Source: Chara braunii (Eukaryota > Streptophyta > Charophyceae > Charales > Characeae). From it: a stretch of 64,000 nt of DNA. The stretch covers positions 1,983,208 through 2,047,207 of the forward strand of contig BFEA01000085.1 of the NCBI GenBank assembly GCA_003427395.1, given 5' to 3'. Below are positions 33,347-44,229 of this stretch, in pieces. The first letter of the stretch is position 1. Each line of letters begins with the position of its first letter. The translations under genes and the position numbers were made by a program. The notes under the pieces are model-generated. The model was not told where the DNA came from. It searched no databases and saw nothing but the letters and a program-made list of their open reading frames with translations.

Positions 33347-35003
33347 GTTGCACGGCTGAAGGATAAGTCGTTCGGCCCATGCGGCACCCCTGTCTTTACG
33401 GCAGTGGGTGACAGTAAGCAAGGGGCGCAGGTCCGGCTCAAGAGGGAAACCTCGTTGTGCTGGATCAGAGCCTGGGATGTCCTGGACAAGGACCTCAAAT
33501 TTCAGGCTCAGGACCAACGTCCGACTAATAATCGAAAAAAACAAACCCCCTTTGAGACGAGGTACGCTCGTCCTTCCCCTGCGGAAGGAAAATACAAGTA
33601 ATCACGGGTTGGCGAGCAATTAGCCGTACCCAAACTAAGTCTCAGTCTGATCTAAGGCCGAGCGCTAAACCTTGCGCTCGGCTAGTATTGCCTGTTTGCT
33701 AGATGCATGCGGCAAAAGCGAAATAAGAGAAAGACAAGGGCGAGTCTCGGGGGAAATCAGGGAGAGTCATTCTCACAGCCATAGTTGAATCTTGTCCCTC
33801 ACACCCTTCATTCATTCACCTATATCACCCTTAATTCAAGAACGAGTCATCGCTCCCACACATACCTCCACACACATGGAATCCAATGAAAATCCACACG
33901 CAGATGCCACAAAATGTGGTCAACTCCTCTGCTCCCAGATTCATATCCCACACGCCCCTTTCCAATCCCCACTCAACAAAGGCATATCCGCCCGTCCCGA
34001 TTCGTACAGCTTTTGGATGGTCATTCAAGAGAGGTACCAAGGGAAGGTTTTCTTTCACACGGAAATGTCTTTCGCCTACAGGGTCACAGACATTTGGGTG
34101 TGGGTATTATGGTGGGTAGGACTTGAGTCGCAAACCGACCTGCTATCAGGTGATAGCAGAAGTTGATGAAGCTCAAGACTTCGAAAAAACTCTCGAAGGT
34201 AGCAATGACCTTCGCCAAAATAATAAAGGCAGGCATCGCCTGTCGAGTTCACGGAGTTCAACTCCGTAACGCACTCTAAGCTACTTAGCAGCAGCGTCCG
34301 GTAACGATATGATAATCCCAAAAATTTCGGCAACACTTCCTTTAGGGAAGTGTGCACGCAAAATATTTATTATACCAAATCTAAAAAGAAAACTCGAGAC
34401 TTAGAAAATATCTGAAAATAAGCTAACTCTTTGGCAGCACTTCTTTTTGAAAGGAAGGTTTCTAGAATTCTTATTGACTCCAAAAGACCAAACTATATCC
34501 TATCCTAGTTGACATCTCCGAGACTTGACTAACCCTGAATGTTTAGCAGAAATTTCGGCAGCACTTCCCCTAAGGGAAAAAGGCTCCCAAAACTTTCACT
34601 ATCTCAGAGGCTATCCAAAGTCCTATAAAAAACAATCATGCATAAGAAGACAAATGCGATAAACAAAGGTGAGCATCTGCCTGTCTATCGCTCAAGCATA
34701 AGGCTAGCACTAACAGACTACCCTATAATGCAGAAGACAGACAGAGCTTGAGCAAAAGACAAGACATTGCCAACAAGCATGTCATGTTTACTACGCATTC
34801 AGCCAAAATAAGGGTTCGTTCATTTAAATTTTTCATCTTTCCCTTGTTCTAATCACAAAAATATTAGTCCTGTATCTTACTTAGTTGATTAACTTTTCGA
34901 GTTGTTCTCAGTCAACCCCATCCAATCACTAACACACCTAGCCTGGACTATTATCACAAGGAGAAGAGTCAGACCTTTTTCAACAAGCAAAACGGACTGA
35001 CTT

Positions 35004-35730
35004 AGCAAAGCGACCGGATCGGTCAGGAAGACCTCATCTCCAGCTTCATTTCAATGTCTTAGGCAAACATCAAAGCGACCGGATCGGTCAGAAGAACCTC
35101 ATCTCCAGCCTCATTTCAATGTCTTAGGGAAACAAAAAAGCGACCGGATCGGTCAGAAGGACCTCATCTCCATCCTCATTTCAATGTCTTAGGCAAACAA
35201 CAAAGCGACGGGATCAGTCTGAAGGACCTCATCTCCAGCCCCATTTTAATGTCTTAGGCAAACAGCAAAGCGACGGAATCAGTCGGAAGGACCTAATCTC
35301 CAGCCACATTTCAATGTCTTAAGCAAACAGCAAAGCGACCGGATCAGTCTGGAGGACCTCATCTCCAGCCCCATTTCAATGTCTTAAGCAAACAGCAAAG
35401 CNNNNNNNNNNNNNNNNNNNNNNNNNNNNNNNNNNNNNNNNNNNNNNNNNNNNNNNNNNNNNNNNNNNNNNNNNNNNNNNNNNNNNNNNNNNNNNNNNNN
35501 NNNNNNNNNNNNNNNNNNNNNNNNNNNNNNNNNNNNNNNNNNNNNNNNNNNNNNNNNNNNNNNNNNNNNNNNNNNNNNNNNNNNNNNNNNNNNNNNNNNN
35601 NTGTCTTAGGCAAACAACAAAGCGACCGGATCAGTCTGAAGGACCTCATCTTCAGCCCCACTACAATGTCTTAGGCAAACAGCAAAGCGACCGGATAAGT
35701 CTAAAGGACCTCATCTCCAGCCCCATTCAG
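35004..35730. repeat. 65-bp tandem array (C 5' LTR), interrupted by a gap
   Basis: Units start at 35004, 35069, 35134, 35199, 35264, 35329 and 35394, then after the N run at 35616 and 35681. Spacing across the gap (222) is not a multiple of 65, so the 200 N is a placeholder and the true copy number is unknown. Confidence 0.9.
35402..35601. other. Assembly gap (200 N)
   Basis: Unsequenced, inside the 65-bp array. Single N bases also occur at 3064 and 49145. Confidence 0.99.
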
Positions 35731-36527
35731 ATCATCGCGTGCAAATATCGCGATTTTTACCACAGGTAGATGAATTATCATGCATAATAGATTACCATTT
35801 TTGGTTTAGTTAAAGTCCTGAAAAAAAAAAAAAACATACACACAAGTCTAAGTCAGACACATCAAACGCCAGGTTTATATAGATAGGGACTTAGTACGAT
35901 TCTAATGGCATAGTGTCGGCCTACGTCTGAGTTCCCTGCCTCCAGAGTCCCGCCTGGGCTCCGGAAGAGCTCCCGCAATCGGTGGGTCAACCTCCCACAA
36001 AGGCCTTTATGCGGTCCTACGAGTTGCAATCCCGCCTGCCGCCTTCCTCTCCAAACAGAGACTAGACTTAGAGGAAGAAGGATAAAAGAAGAAAAGTCAG
36101 ACGCTCGAGATGCGAGAAGGGGCCAACTCAACTCACATGAGAAGACCTCGTTATCTTGATGCACTTGAGGGCCCCTCTCCTCTAAGTTGACGTTGTACTC
36201 TCGTTGCAGAGTCTGACCAACCCCTTAGGGTCTCGATGTCTAGCCCCTGATAGAACAGCCGATACGTAGTCTAAAAGGGTTACGTTCGAATTGAGTACCC
36301 CTCTGAATTTTATTCGAGCGCACGTGTAAACGCAACAATACACAGTAGCAAAGCTCAACAACAAGGTATTTTAGTGCCAGCCTCTATCCGATGGTAACAA
36401 TGCTCGTCTTGTTAGTAGCAGGCAAGTCTACCCTCAGTGGCTGACCTCCTGTGTGAGTAATACACCGTCCAACAGGTTAGTCTTCAGTACTCCGCTGCCC
36501 TCGAGCTACTTCCTGCGACCGTATGAA

Positions 36528-36830
36528 CATGCACGGTCCAACAGGTAAGTTCACAGTCCGTTGTTGGTCCCACGCCGCTTCCTCAGACTGTCTGAGCATG
36601 CATGGTCCAACAGGTAAGTTCACAGTTCGCTGCTACTCTCACGCCGCTCCCTCAGACTGTCTGAGCATGCATAGTCCAACAGGTAAGTTCACAGTCCGCT
36701 GTTGGTCTCACGCCACCTCAGACTGTCTGAGCATACGTAGTCCAACGGGTAAGTTCACAGTGTGCTGCTACTCTAACGCCGCTCCCTCAGACTGTCTGAG
36801 CTACACACTGTCTAACAGGTAAGCCTCTAT
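36528..36830. repeat. 69-bp tandem array (C 5' LTR)
   Basis: Counterpart of 22371-22665 with the same copy number and the same three-base shorter unit, so the array predates the insertion of this copy. Confidence 0.88.
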
Positions 36831-38914
36831 AATTTTTTCTCTCTCTCACCTTCGCACATGTCTGCGGATCATGGCTCAATACTCACCAAATGTGTAAAAT
36901 AAGAATGAGTCTCCTGCTATAATATGAGAAGATTCATGCTTGTGATGGAGTGGCCAACCATAATCATCTATCTTACACAGAGTACGCATGCTTACACACA
37001 CGCACCTCTCACCTTTAATTCCCTGTTGCAACCTCTTATGTATTGATACTTTTAGTCGCTAGCCTGGCCTAACCAACTCGCTGCAACGTGACAGTGGTGC
37101 ATGCTCTATGACCTCAAGCTCGCATTTCCTTCAGGCCTAGCTTACCCCGAACGAATTTGACCGTAGCCAGAGTCACCATGCATTCGGAGAGCGGAGAGGA
37201 GGCAACGACAAGTATCAGCTTTGACTGAAGAAGGCAACTATTCGATGCAGAATGGGTACATCAAGCAAGCAACAACATCACCCGATAGTGAACGTGAGGG
37301 AGGCAGCCAATAACCTTGAACAGCGAGGAAGGTCACAATTGTGATCACACTCCCTCTCTTCCGTGATTCCAGTCCCCTCCTATTTCCCCTCTGCTCTCTC
37401 TCCCTCTCTCTTTCTCTATTTCCACGCACCTGGCTGAAGGCGTAGGCCAAGTTCATTCTGCTTGTGTCATCTGTAACGTGAAGAAAACGCGCGCTACTCT
37501 TGAGGATGGTCGTGACCTTCAGAAGTATAGATGAACGGAGCTCAAGCAAAGCTGCTTACCAAATATACAAAAATGAGAATGAATCTCCCACTAGAATACG
37601 GGCAGATACATCCCGTATTCCAAATCTCCTGTAGACACAACTTTTATGATTTTTTCAAATCAAGCCGTCGACCGTATCAAAAATCCGTCCCGGCCATTAG
37701 ATTCGGAGCACCCCAAAACTTCCAATTAGTATTTTGTTATTTATTTATGAAATTAGTCAAGAAACGACCGAGAAATGCAGACTTCCTCTCCCGGCTATAT
37801 CTATTTCTCAACATCACTGCGCAGCCCCTGCAGCTCTTACCGGCCAAACCATTGCCCAGTTTGAAAATCCGGTGCGGCCATTCGATCCGGCCCAGTTAGC
37901 CTCTTAGACCGTCAAAATCGGTCAAGGAATGACCGAGATCCGTCTCTTTCTCTCTCGCTTTTTCTTTCTCTTTCCCCTTCGTCTCTCCCGCGCACGCCCT
38001 TTCCCATCTAACGCTCTACCTACTCATCTAACACAAAAACTAGCGCCGTAACTCACCTGATCGAAATAATTCTGATTAGCATCTTTCCTGATTAGCATCT
38101 TCCCTCGCTTGTTTTCAGTAAGAAACGAGCGAGAAACACAACTTTTACTTCCGTTTTTTTTTCGACTTTTCTCTCTCTCCGACCCCTCTGCGTACATTTG
38201 AACCTTCCTACCTCTTTCTCAACTCCCCCTTCTTTCAATCTAACTACAGATTCTGATCCCCCCCCCCCTCAAAACTTTAAGTTCCACCTTTGTCTTGCCC
38301 CATCCATCCGAAAACCCGTAAGTTATGGCTTTTTGCCTTCGCCATATCCGTTTCACTGCCGTCACTTTTTTGTTTGTCCTCGTGTATCTGGTCAGGTTCC
38401 CGGCCAGATTCAAACAACTCTTACTGCTTATTTGCTCTATCCCTCCTCTCTCTCACCTATACCACAGCTTACCGCTCTCTCTTCTTACCAACCTCAATCC
38501 CCCCTTTCGTCTTCTCCCTTATTCTCGTAGTTCCCGCTAGCTTCCACATTTGTTACTAGCGTTGCTCCATGGCTCCGCTTGTCCGAATGAAGACTCACCC
38601 GATGAAGTTCAGCTACCCTAGGAGAGACTTCAGATGGAACTGGTTGCCAGCAGACCCAATAGTCTGTCACCCCTGTGCCAAAGTCCGACGACAGTTTTGC
38701 TTGTCTGCTTGCTGCATGCCCCTACTGTAGTGCCATCTACCATAGTGCCATTCTGGCCGCGCCTCTCACAGGCACAGTCGAACTTTTTTTTTTTTTTTTT
38801 TTGGCCTTGAGGTACCATCGTTAAGCTGAGCGGCCCCAGGCAGTTCAGAAACAGTTAGTCTTACAACTTTACTTGTCACGTTCGATCATCTGGATTTGAA
38901 CACAGGTTTACATT

Positions 38915-39360
38915 TCAACAGGTCATGGGTGTTCTAACTGAACTTGGGTAGGTGCTCATCCCACACAGACTGTTTTTTCAACAGCCTGCGGGGGTACCAC
39001 CTGAGCTCGGGTAGGTACTCTTCCTGCAAGACTGTTTTTCTCAACAGTTTGTGGGTGTACCACCCGAGCTAGGCCCAGCGGCACTGTTCCCATAGGCCTA
39101 CTTTCAGCAGTCCGCGGGTGTACCACCTGAGCTAAGCCCATTGGCACTGTTCCCACAGGCCTACTTTCAGCAGTCCGTGGGTGTACGACCTGAGCTAGGC
39201 CCAATGGCACTGTTCCCACAGGCCTACTTTCAGCAGTTCGTGGGTGTACCACCTGAGCTAGGCCCTCAACTGCTGGTCCCACAGGCCTACTTTTAGCAGT
39301 CCGCGGGTCTACCAGCTAAGCTATGCCCGTAGGTGCTGGTCCCACAGGCCTATTCACACT
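38915..39360. repeat. 63-bp tandem array (C 5' LTR)
   Basis: Counterpart of 24720-25165, same order of units. The - strand happens to be open here as a 21-residue repeat. Confidence 0.88.
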
Positions 39361-40760
39361 CAGATTTCTCACAGCAGATTGCGGTTGGCGGGTGGTGCCT
39401 TGCAAAGTGGCCCCGCCACTCGGGGTTCTTCCGCTCCGTGGGCACCCACCGACTCTCACGCATGTTGACCCCATATGTTCGAGAACCAAGATAGGTAGGA
39501 TAGAGCAACTGTATCAGCACCCCGAATACGCAGGACCCCGAACGACACCGCTAAAAAAAATGTTTGCTCGAGGTTCTCGACTGCCGTGACGGTCACTCGT
39601 GGGGAGGTGTTCCAGTCGCTCCCTACTGTAATCCCGGTCACAACAGCCTATGCTGGCATGCGCCTCACGTACCGTCAAGGAAGTCGGTGATGCAATCGTC
39701 TTCCATCCCCGTTTAGTGGGGATACACGACTTTTCTCCTTCCACTCCTTGTTCAGCGATTTCAACATTCTTTAATTTTTTGTTTGAAGTTCTTTTTCATT
39801 TTTCTTCGTGGTACTTCTTCGTCGTCGGTCCCGGACCCAATTTCTGGCCTGGTCAACAGACGGGAAAATGGAGAAAAATAAATAAATAAATAAATAAACC
39901 AACAGGAATAAAAATAGTAGAATTGAAGAGGACGATAACCTACCGACTCTCCCTTGGTTTTGCCAGTCGAACCCAGGCTTGGGCTCGTCCAGAAAAAAAC
40001 AAGGGGGATAGTCCCTTAAGAGCCTCGACCCCTAAGTCTCCGCTTGTCGCGCTTTGTTGCTCGATCGACGCTTGCTGGCCTCGAACCCCAAGCCTGTCGC
40101 TCGAAAGTCCGATATCGTAACCAGTAGGGCGAAACCCAAGTCTGAACTAAGTAGGGGCGAACCCGCATATGAATAGTCGCGGGACCGTGGTCGGTCCTTC
40201 CCGCACAAACCAGGACTCCGCCTTGCCCTATCGGCCAACCTCCTGGCCGTCTGAAGACGCCGAGATGCCGCCCGCGCCTAGGATCGTACCTATCTAGCAT
40301 CCTGGTCGTCGGGTGCTTGACATATTTTGTCGAACTTTTGACTTTCCCCCCCATACTAGATTTGCCAACACCGCGCCTTTCCATGCGTCACCAAACATAA
40401 TGATCTTCCTGTGCGTGCACAAAGTAGGGTCTTAATCTCCTTTGCAACGCATCCCACCAGAGGTTGAGCCGGTTCGTGGAGTAAAGTTAGTCTTTATAAA
40501 AGAAAAAAAAAATATAATCAAACTGAAAACTATAGAAAAGGTAATTGGGCCCTATGGCTTGACGCCTTCCGTCGGCCTAGTGTCGCCGCAGTCTAAACAC
40601 CCATCTCACAGTGCAACGCAACAATGCGTGCCCCACAATCGTATTTGACTCGGAGACTTGCCAAGAGCGAGATTGCCGAGGCGAGCGCTCTGACGGGATT
40701 GGCCCCATCAGCGCATTACGTTGTTCAAGGATGCACACAGTGCGACCTTTAAAAAGGACG

Positions 40761-40786
40761 GCAAATACCCTTGTAAGGGTGCTTGC
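40761..40786. repeat. Palindromic end motif (C 5' LTR)
   Basis: GCAAATACCCT-TGTA-AGGGTGCTTGC, counterpart of 26578-26603. Confidence 0.75.
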
Positions 40787-40793
40787 TACGACA

Positions 40794-40797
40794 ACGT
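40794..40797. other. Target-site duplication ACGT (right copy) of element C
   Basis: Directly follows CGACA; identical to 18909-18912. Confidence 0.82.
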
Positions 40798-42960
40798 ATC
40801 TCACTCACCACGCGCACACCACTCTAGCAAACAAAAAGTAAAACACACATGCATCCGCACACATATACAAAACGACAACGGACAAACAACGAAACAACAT
40901 TCCTAGTCCCTTCAGTAGCCATCTCATAACCTTCTGACGTGGAAATCAGATAGGCGTCGCGTGCGAGACTTAGTATAAAACCGCGCGGACGCAGGCCTTA
41001 CTTATATCACCTCGCAATGCAAGCGTACGCAAGCGGTCGCAACGATGGCGTCCTATGTAGTACCCATACTCATGCGGTCCTCGTTAATCTCGAGGGTCGC
41101 ATTCGACACTCAAGTGTCGGCTGACACGCACCTTGAGGGTTAATCTCTCGACGTTGGACAACCGCCAAGTGCGGTTCAGAACCACACCCTCTTCTGCACC
41201 CTGCGGAGAGTGGGTGGTATACAGGTTCATACATGTGGTGGCAATCGTTTCTTATGGCCCTGGAGACCAGCTCCTTCCCCTAGGGCCTGGAGAGATGATC
41301 AAGGGGTTTAACTTTTACGGCTGTCACGGACTACAACGTCAAACTATAAGAATCCGAAAAGAGGGTCCCCCTCTTCTTTCAACGCACGACCTGTTTATCC
41401 CTCACACGTGGTCCCCGTAGGCCGCACGAAACACTCAAGACATATTTATCTACGTATATATACATAGGGTTATGCTTATGTGACAATCACTTCTCACAAT
41501 CACTGTGGGACTCATCTCAGCCATATATATGCGTATATAATCGAAGGTAGTCAATCCAAAGTTCGAATCACCAAACATATGTGCAATCACATCGAAAAGC
41601 CAACAAAAAGTCCATGCACTACACGGGATCAACTTCAACCAACCTCTATACTCATACCCCTCGCTTTAGTCTTGCAAGCCCCAACCTTTGTCCAATCAAC
41701 CTTAATTGAATACTCAGTACCTTTGTTAAATGGTTCTTCAATAAAAGTTTGGGTGAAAACCTTAATAAAACAGCAAAATCACCAGAGCTAAAGTCTTTTA
41801 GATTGAGTATTGAGGATGAATTGAAGTTGAGTCGTAGACCGACGAATCGGCAACCGACCTGTTATCAGTGATATCAGTGATAACAGGAGATGATCCTCTT
41901 AGAATCAAGTTGAATCTAGTCCTGATCTTGAATCAAACGATCAAGAGGACATGTCACACAGAGAGGCCAATCCCCAAGCTAGAACTATAAGTCCGTGGAG
42001 ACTAATCTCCACACCACGATCTTACAAAAATATGTCCTACTTACCTAAGTCTGAGTCCACCTCTAAGCAAGTGTCCAACGAAAAAGGTAGACCTTTGGTA
42101 GAATCTTTCCTATCCGGGGTGAATAGACAGAGCCGCCACCTATCAAAATATAATCAGACTCCTTTAAACTAAGAAATTTTTGGCAGCGCTTTCCGTAGGA
42201 CAAGTGTTTTTCTATAATTTATATCAGCCTGAATATGAAGACAGAAATAGTCTTCAACTTTTCAAAGTCCAATTTTTGTCTAACTCCCTGAATTAGTAAA
42301 AATTTGGGCAGCACTCCCCTCAGAAAAATGAGACTTCCCATATTTTTACTAAGTCATGTACAAAACTTGGGCAGTTGAACTTTGAAAAGTCAAAATCTGA
42401 CTAACTCCTTGGATTTGTAAAAATTTCGGCAGCGCTTCCCGTAGAGAAAGTGGCTTACTAAGATTTATACAAGCCTAAGTATAATAAATGATCTCAGAAA
42501 ATGCAAAAATTGATCTAAGTAAAATAAAGTTAACTCAGAAAATGCAGAAATCGAAACTAACTCCTATGGATCTAGCACGTGGCGAGCAACTAAAGTCACT
42601 ACCTGTCAAACTGAAACTCAAACTAGGTAGTCAACTCACTCAGCCACATGCAGGTCAAACCATAAAGGTAAGTACTCTCGCCAATCCCAAGTCACCATTG
42701 GCAAACAATAGTTCATAGTCTTTCAATGATTTACCCCTTCATACCCAGCTTACATAGGGCATCGAGTTAGGTCATTCATCTTAGAAACAATATCAATTCT
42801 TTGCCTTAGTTATACACGAACAGGTTGCACAACTACTTTTCTCTTCATTGGACATATGACTAAGTCATTCATTTTAGAAACAATACTTAGTCGCCCTGAT
42901 CTGTTTAAATAGTCAAGTTATATATACTTCCCTAAACTGTCTTCCTCCCAGCCTTCCTCC
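40798..42960 (-). repeat. Element B 5' LTR, outer part
   Basis: Continuation of the LTR split by C. It parallels the C LTR in order: CCACGCG block, a hairpin CGACACT-CA-AGTGTCG (41104-41119), GAGTCG...GACCTG followed by a TATCAGTGATA hairpin (41860-41890), and three ~120-bp units at 42180, 42296 and 42418. No gene. The outer end is not resolved; expected CGACA plus flank GGGCC was not found before 43845. Confidence 0.65.
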
Positions 42961-43767
42961 TGATGCAACCCCTTTTTACAATCTGCTTTTCAGACAAACA
43001 ACAAAAGCAGAAACTGAAAAATTGTGCATGCATTCTTTTACTTAGTCTGGGTTATGTCCTGAAAGTCAAACCGAAAGTCAAAGTAGTGAGTAGTGATAAA
43101 GTTAGAAAAGATGATTAGATGATGTAGGGGGGAGAGAGAAAGGGAGTGGGAGAGTGGGTTAGTGAAAGAGAGGTGATACCAAGCTCTTGGGTGACCAAGA
43201 GCAATCAAAACAACTCCTTGGAAGAAGTGGGTCTTCAACTGCTGCAAAAGATGTTAGCAAGGCCTGAAGATCTGATTAGATGGATCAGATCTGGTGTAGA
43301 GCAGCCCCCTAGCCAGGGGGGTCTTCACACAGTGCCACGTGGCACTTTTGGAAATGGTCGCGGGGAAAAGGAGGAGAGGGGCAAGGGAAGGTAAAAGACT
43401 TTTTTGCTCATAACTTTTCACCCGCTTGGTGAAATTTAACAAAAGAGCATTTGTTGGAAAGCTTTTAGAATGACACTTCCAACGAGATATGGCACGGCAT
43501 CAGCCGCGGCCTGTAGTAATAACGCTCGTTGAAAAACGAGCGCACGCGATTTTGGAGCCTGAGAAAAAAAACTTTCGCGATCTTTAAATTCATGTATCTC
43601 CAAAACAACCACACCAAATTTTGCAAGTTATGTCGAGAGATTTCCAAAACGCCAAAGATAAGGATAAATAGACACTGGATGCAAAAGTTATGAAGCAAAA
43701 CGTGCATCATTGTCATTACGGGGGGTAGAAGCGGCGAGCGTTTTGCTCAAGCCACGTGGTAAGAGAT
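42961..43767 (-). other. Unassigned stretch between the B LTR and the E primer site
   Basis: No gene is supported. It holds a perfect 16-bp palindrome around CACGTG (43331-43346) and a hairpin CGCTCGTT-gaaa-AACGAGCG (43523-43542). It probably contains the leader of element E and the deletion that removed E gag-pol. Confidence 0.45.

Positions 43768-43828
<61 letters not shown>
43768..43828. repeat. G homopolymer, 61 nt
   Basis: An uninterrupted G run beside the E primer site. Runs this long are rare in genomes; sequencing or assembly artefact is possible. Confidence 0.9.
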
Positions 43829-43829
<1 letters not shown>

Positions 43830-43845
43830 GCAGGGAGAAACGCCT

Positions 43846-43857
43846 GCTCTGATACCA
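43846..43857 (-). promoter_or_regulatory. Element E primer-binding site (initiator tRNA-Met)
   Basis: TGGTATCAGAGC on the - strand, one base inside the LTR: the common plant LTR-retrotransposon primer site. Confidence 0.92.
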
Positions 43858-43858
43858 G

Positions 43859-44224
43859 TGTGCCGGACCCGCCAGGATGGCGGTCCGACATGATGGAGAC
43901 GAAGGGGTAGACGAAGGAGGAAGTGGAGATGGAGCTTGAAGGGACAGCGTAACTCCGACGTAGACTCAACACCGCACGTACTCTAACAAGTGCAAAAATG
44001 ATGAATGATGAAAAACAGATAACAACTGGGGTATACCCCCAGTGGACTGACTGGACTGGACTGGACTGGCCTGGTACCGACAGTGGTACCGGGCAGGACG
44101 GGACTAGACTATAACAGTGCACGGCATGTGGGGTCAGGCCACAGCCTGGTCCCACAGGTCGAACTGGCAAATAGCCAAATACTAGGCCCTGGCTGTAGGT
44201 CAAGGCAGATGAAGGTCCGCTGCA
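43859..44224 (-). repeat. Element E 5' LTR (366 bp)
   Basis: Starts TGTGCCGGACCCGCC and ends TCCGCTGCA on +. It matches 8011-8373 throughout and is followed by CTCCT. Confidence 0.9.
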
Positions 44225-44229
44225 CTCCT
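44225..44229. other. Target-site duplication CTCCT (right copy) of element E
   Basis: Identical to 8006-8010. Confidence 0.8.

Larger units (their letters stand above)
18913..40793 (-). mobile_element. Element C: gag-only LTR retrotransposon with ~8-kb LTRs
   Basis: A complete 21.9-kb insertion. Direct repeats at 18913-26610 and 32628-40793 begin TGTCG and end CGACA, and are flanked by ACGT on both sides. Just inside the right repeat lies a tRNA-Asp primer-binding site, and just inside the left one a purine-rich tract, both correctly oriented for a - strand element. The 6.0-kb interior holds a single gag-like frame (32258-28947) and no protease, RT, RNase H or integrase. It is therefore non-autonomous, similar in concept to TR-GAG or LARD elements. 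The LTRs differ at 20 of about 405 positions counted in one stretch (20041-20445 against 33782-34186). Confidence 0.87.
32628..40793 (-). repeat. Element C 5' LTR (8166 bp including 200 N)
   Basis: TGTCG...CGACA ends as in the left copy. It drives - strand transcription if still active. It contains the hairpin pair (33295-33346), the triplicated unit (34318-34610), a larger 65-bp array with an assembly gap, and the 69-bp and 63-bp arrays. A segment at 35730-35907, including TCGCGTGCAAATATCGCGA, is absent from the left LTR. No gene. Confidence 0.87.
8011..44224 (-). mobile_element. Element E: LTR chromovirus remnant hosting elements B and C
   Basis: Two matching LTRs (8011-8373, 43859-44224) in the same orientation are flanked by CTCCT. 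A primer-binding site for initiator tRNA-Met sits just inside the right LTR, so transcription runs on the - strand. The only coding remnant is a chromodomain (9460-9687) next to the left LTR, as in chromoviruses where it ends the integrase. The rest of gag-pol is missing. Most of the span is the nested element B, which itself contains C. The insertion split element A gag: the A frame reads across the empty site. Confidence 0.8.

Noticed and set aside
18913-40793. Two 8-kb repeats as a segmental duplication
   Set aside because: TG/CA-type ends with inverted TGTCG/CGACA, an identical 4-base flank, a primer site and a purine tract at the inner edges fit an LTR pair much better.
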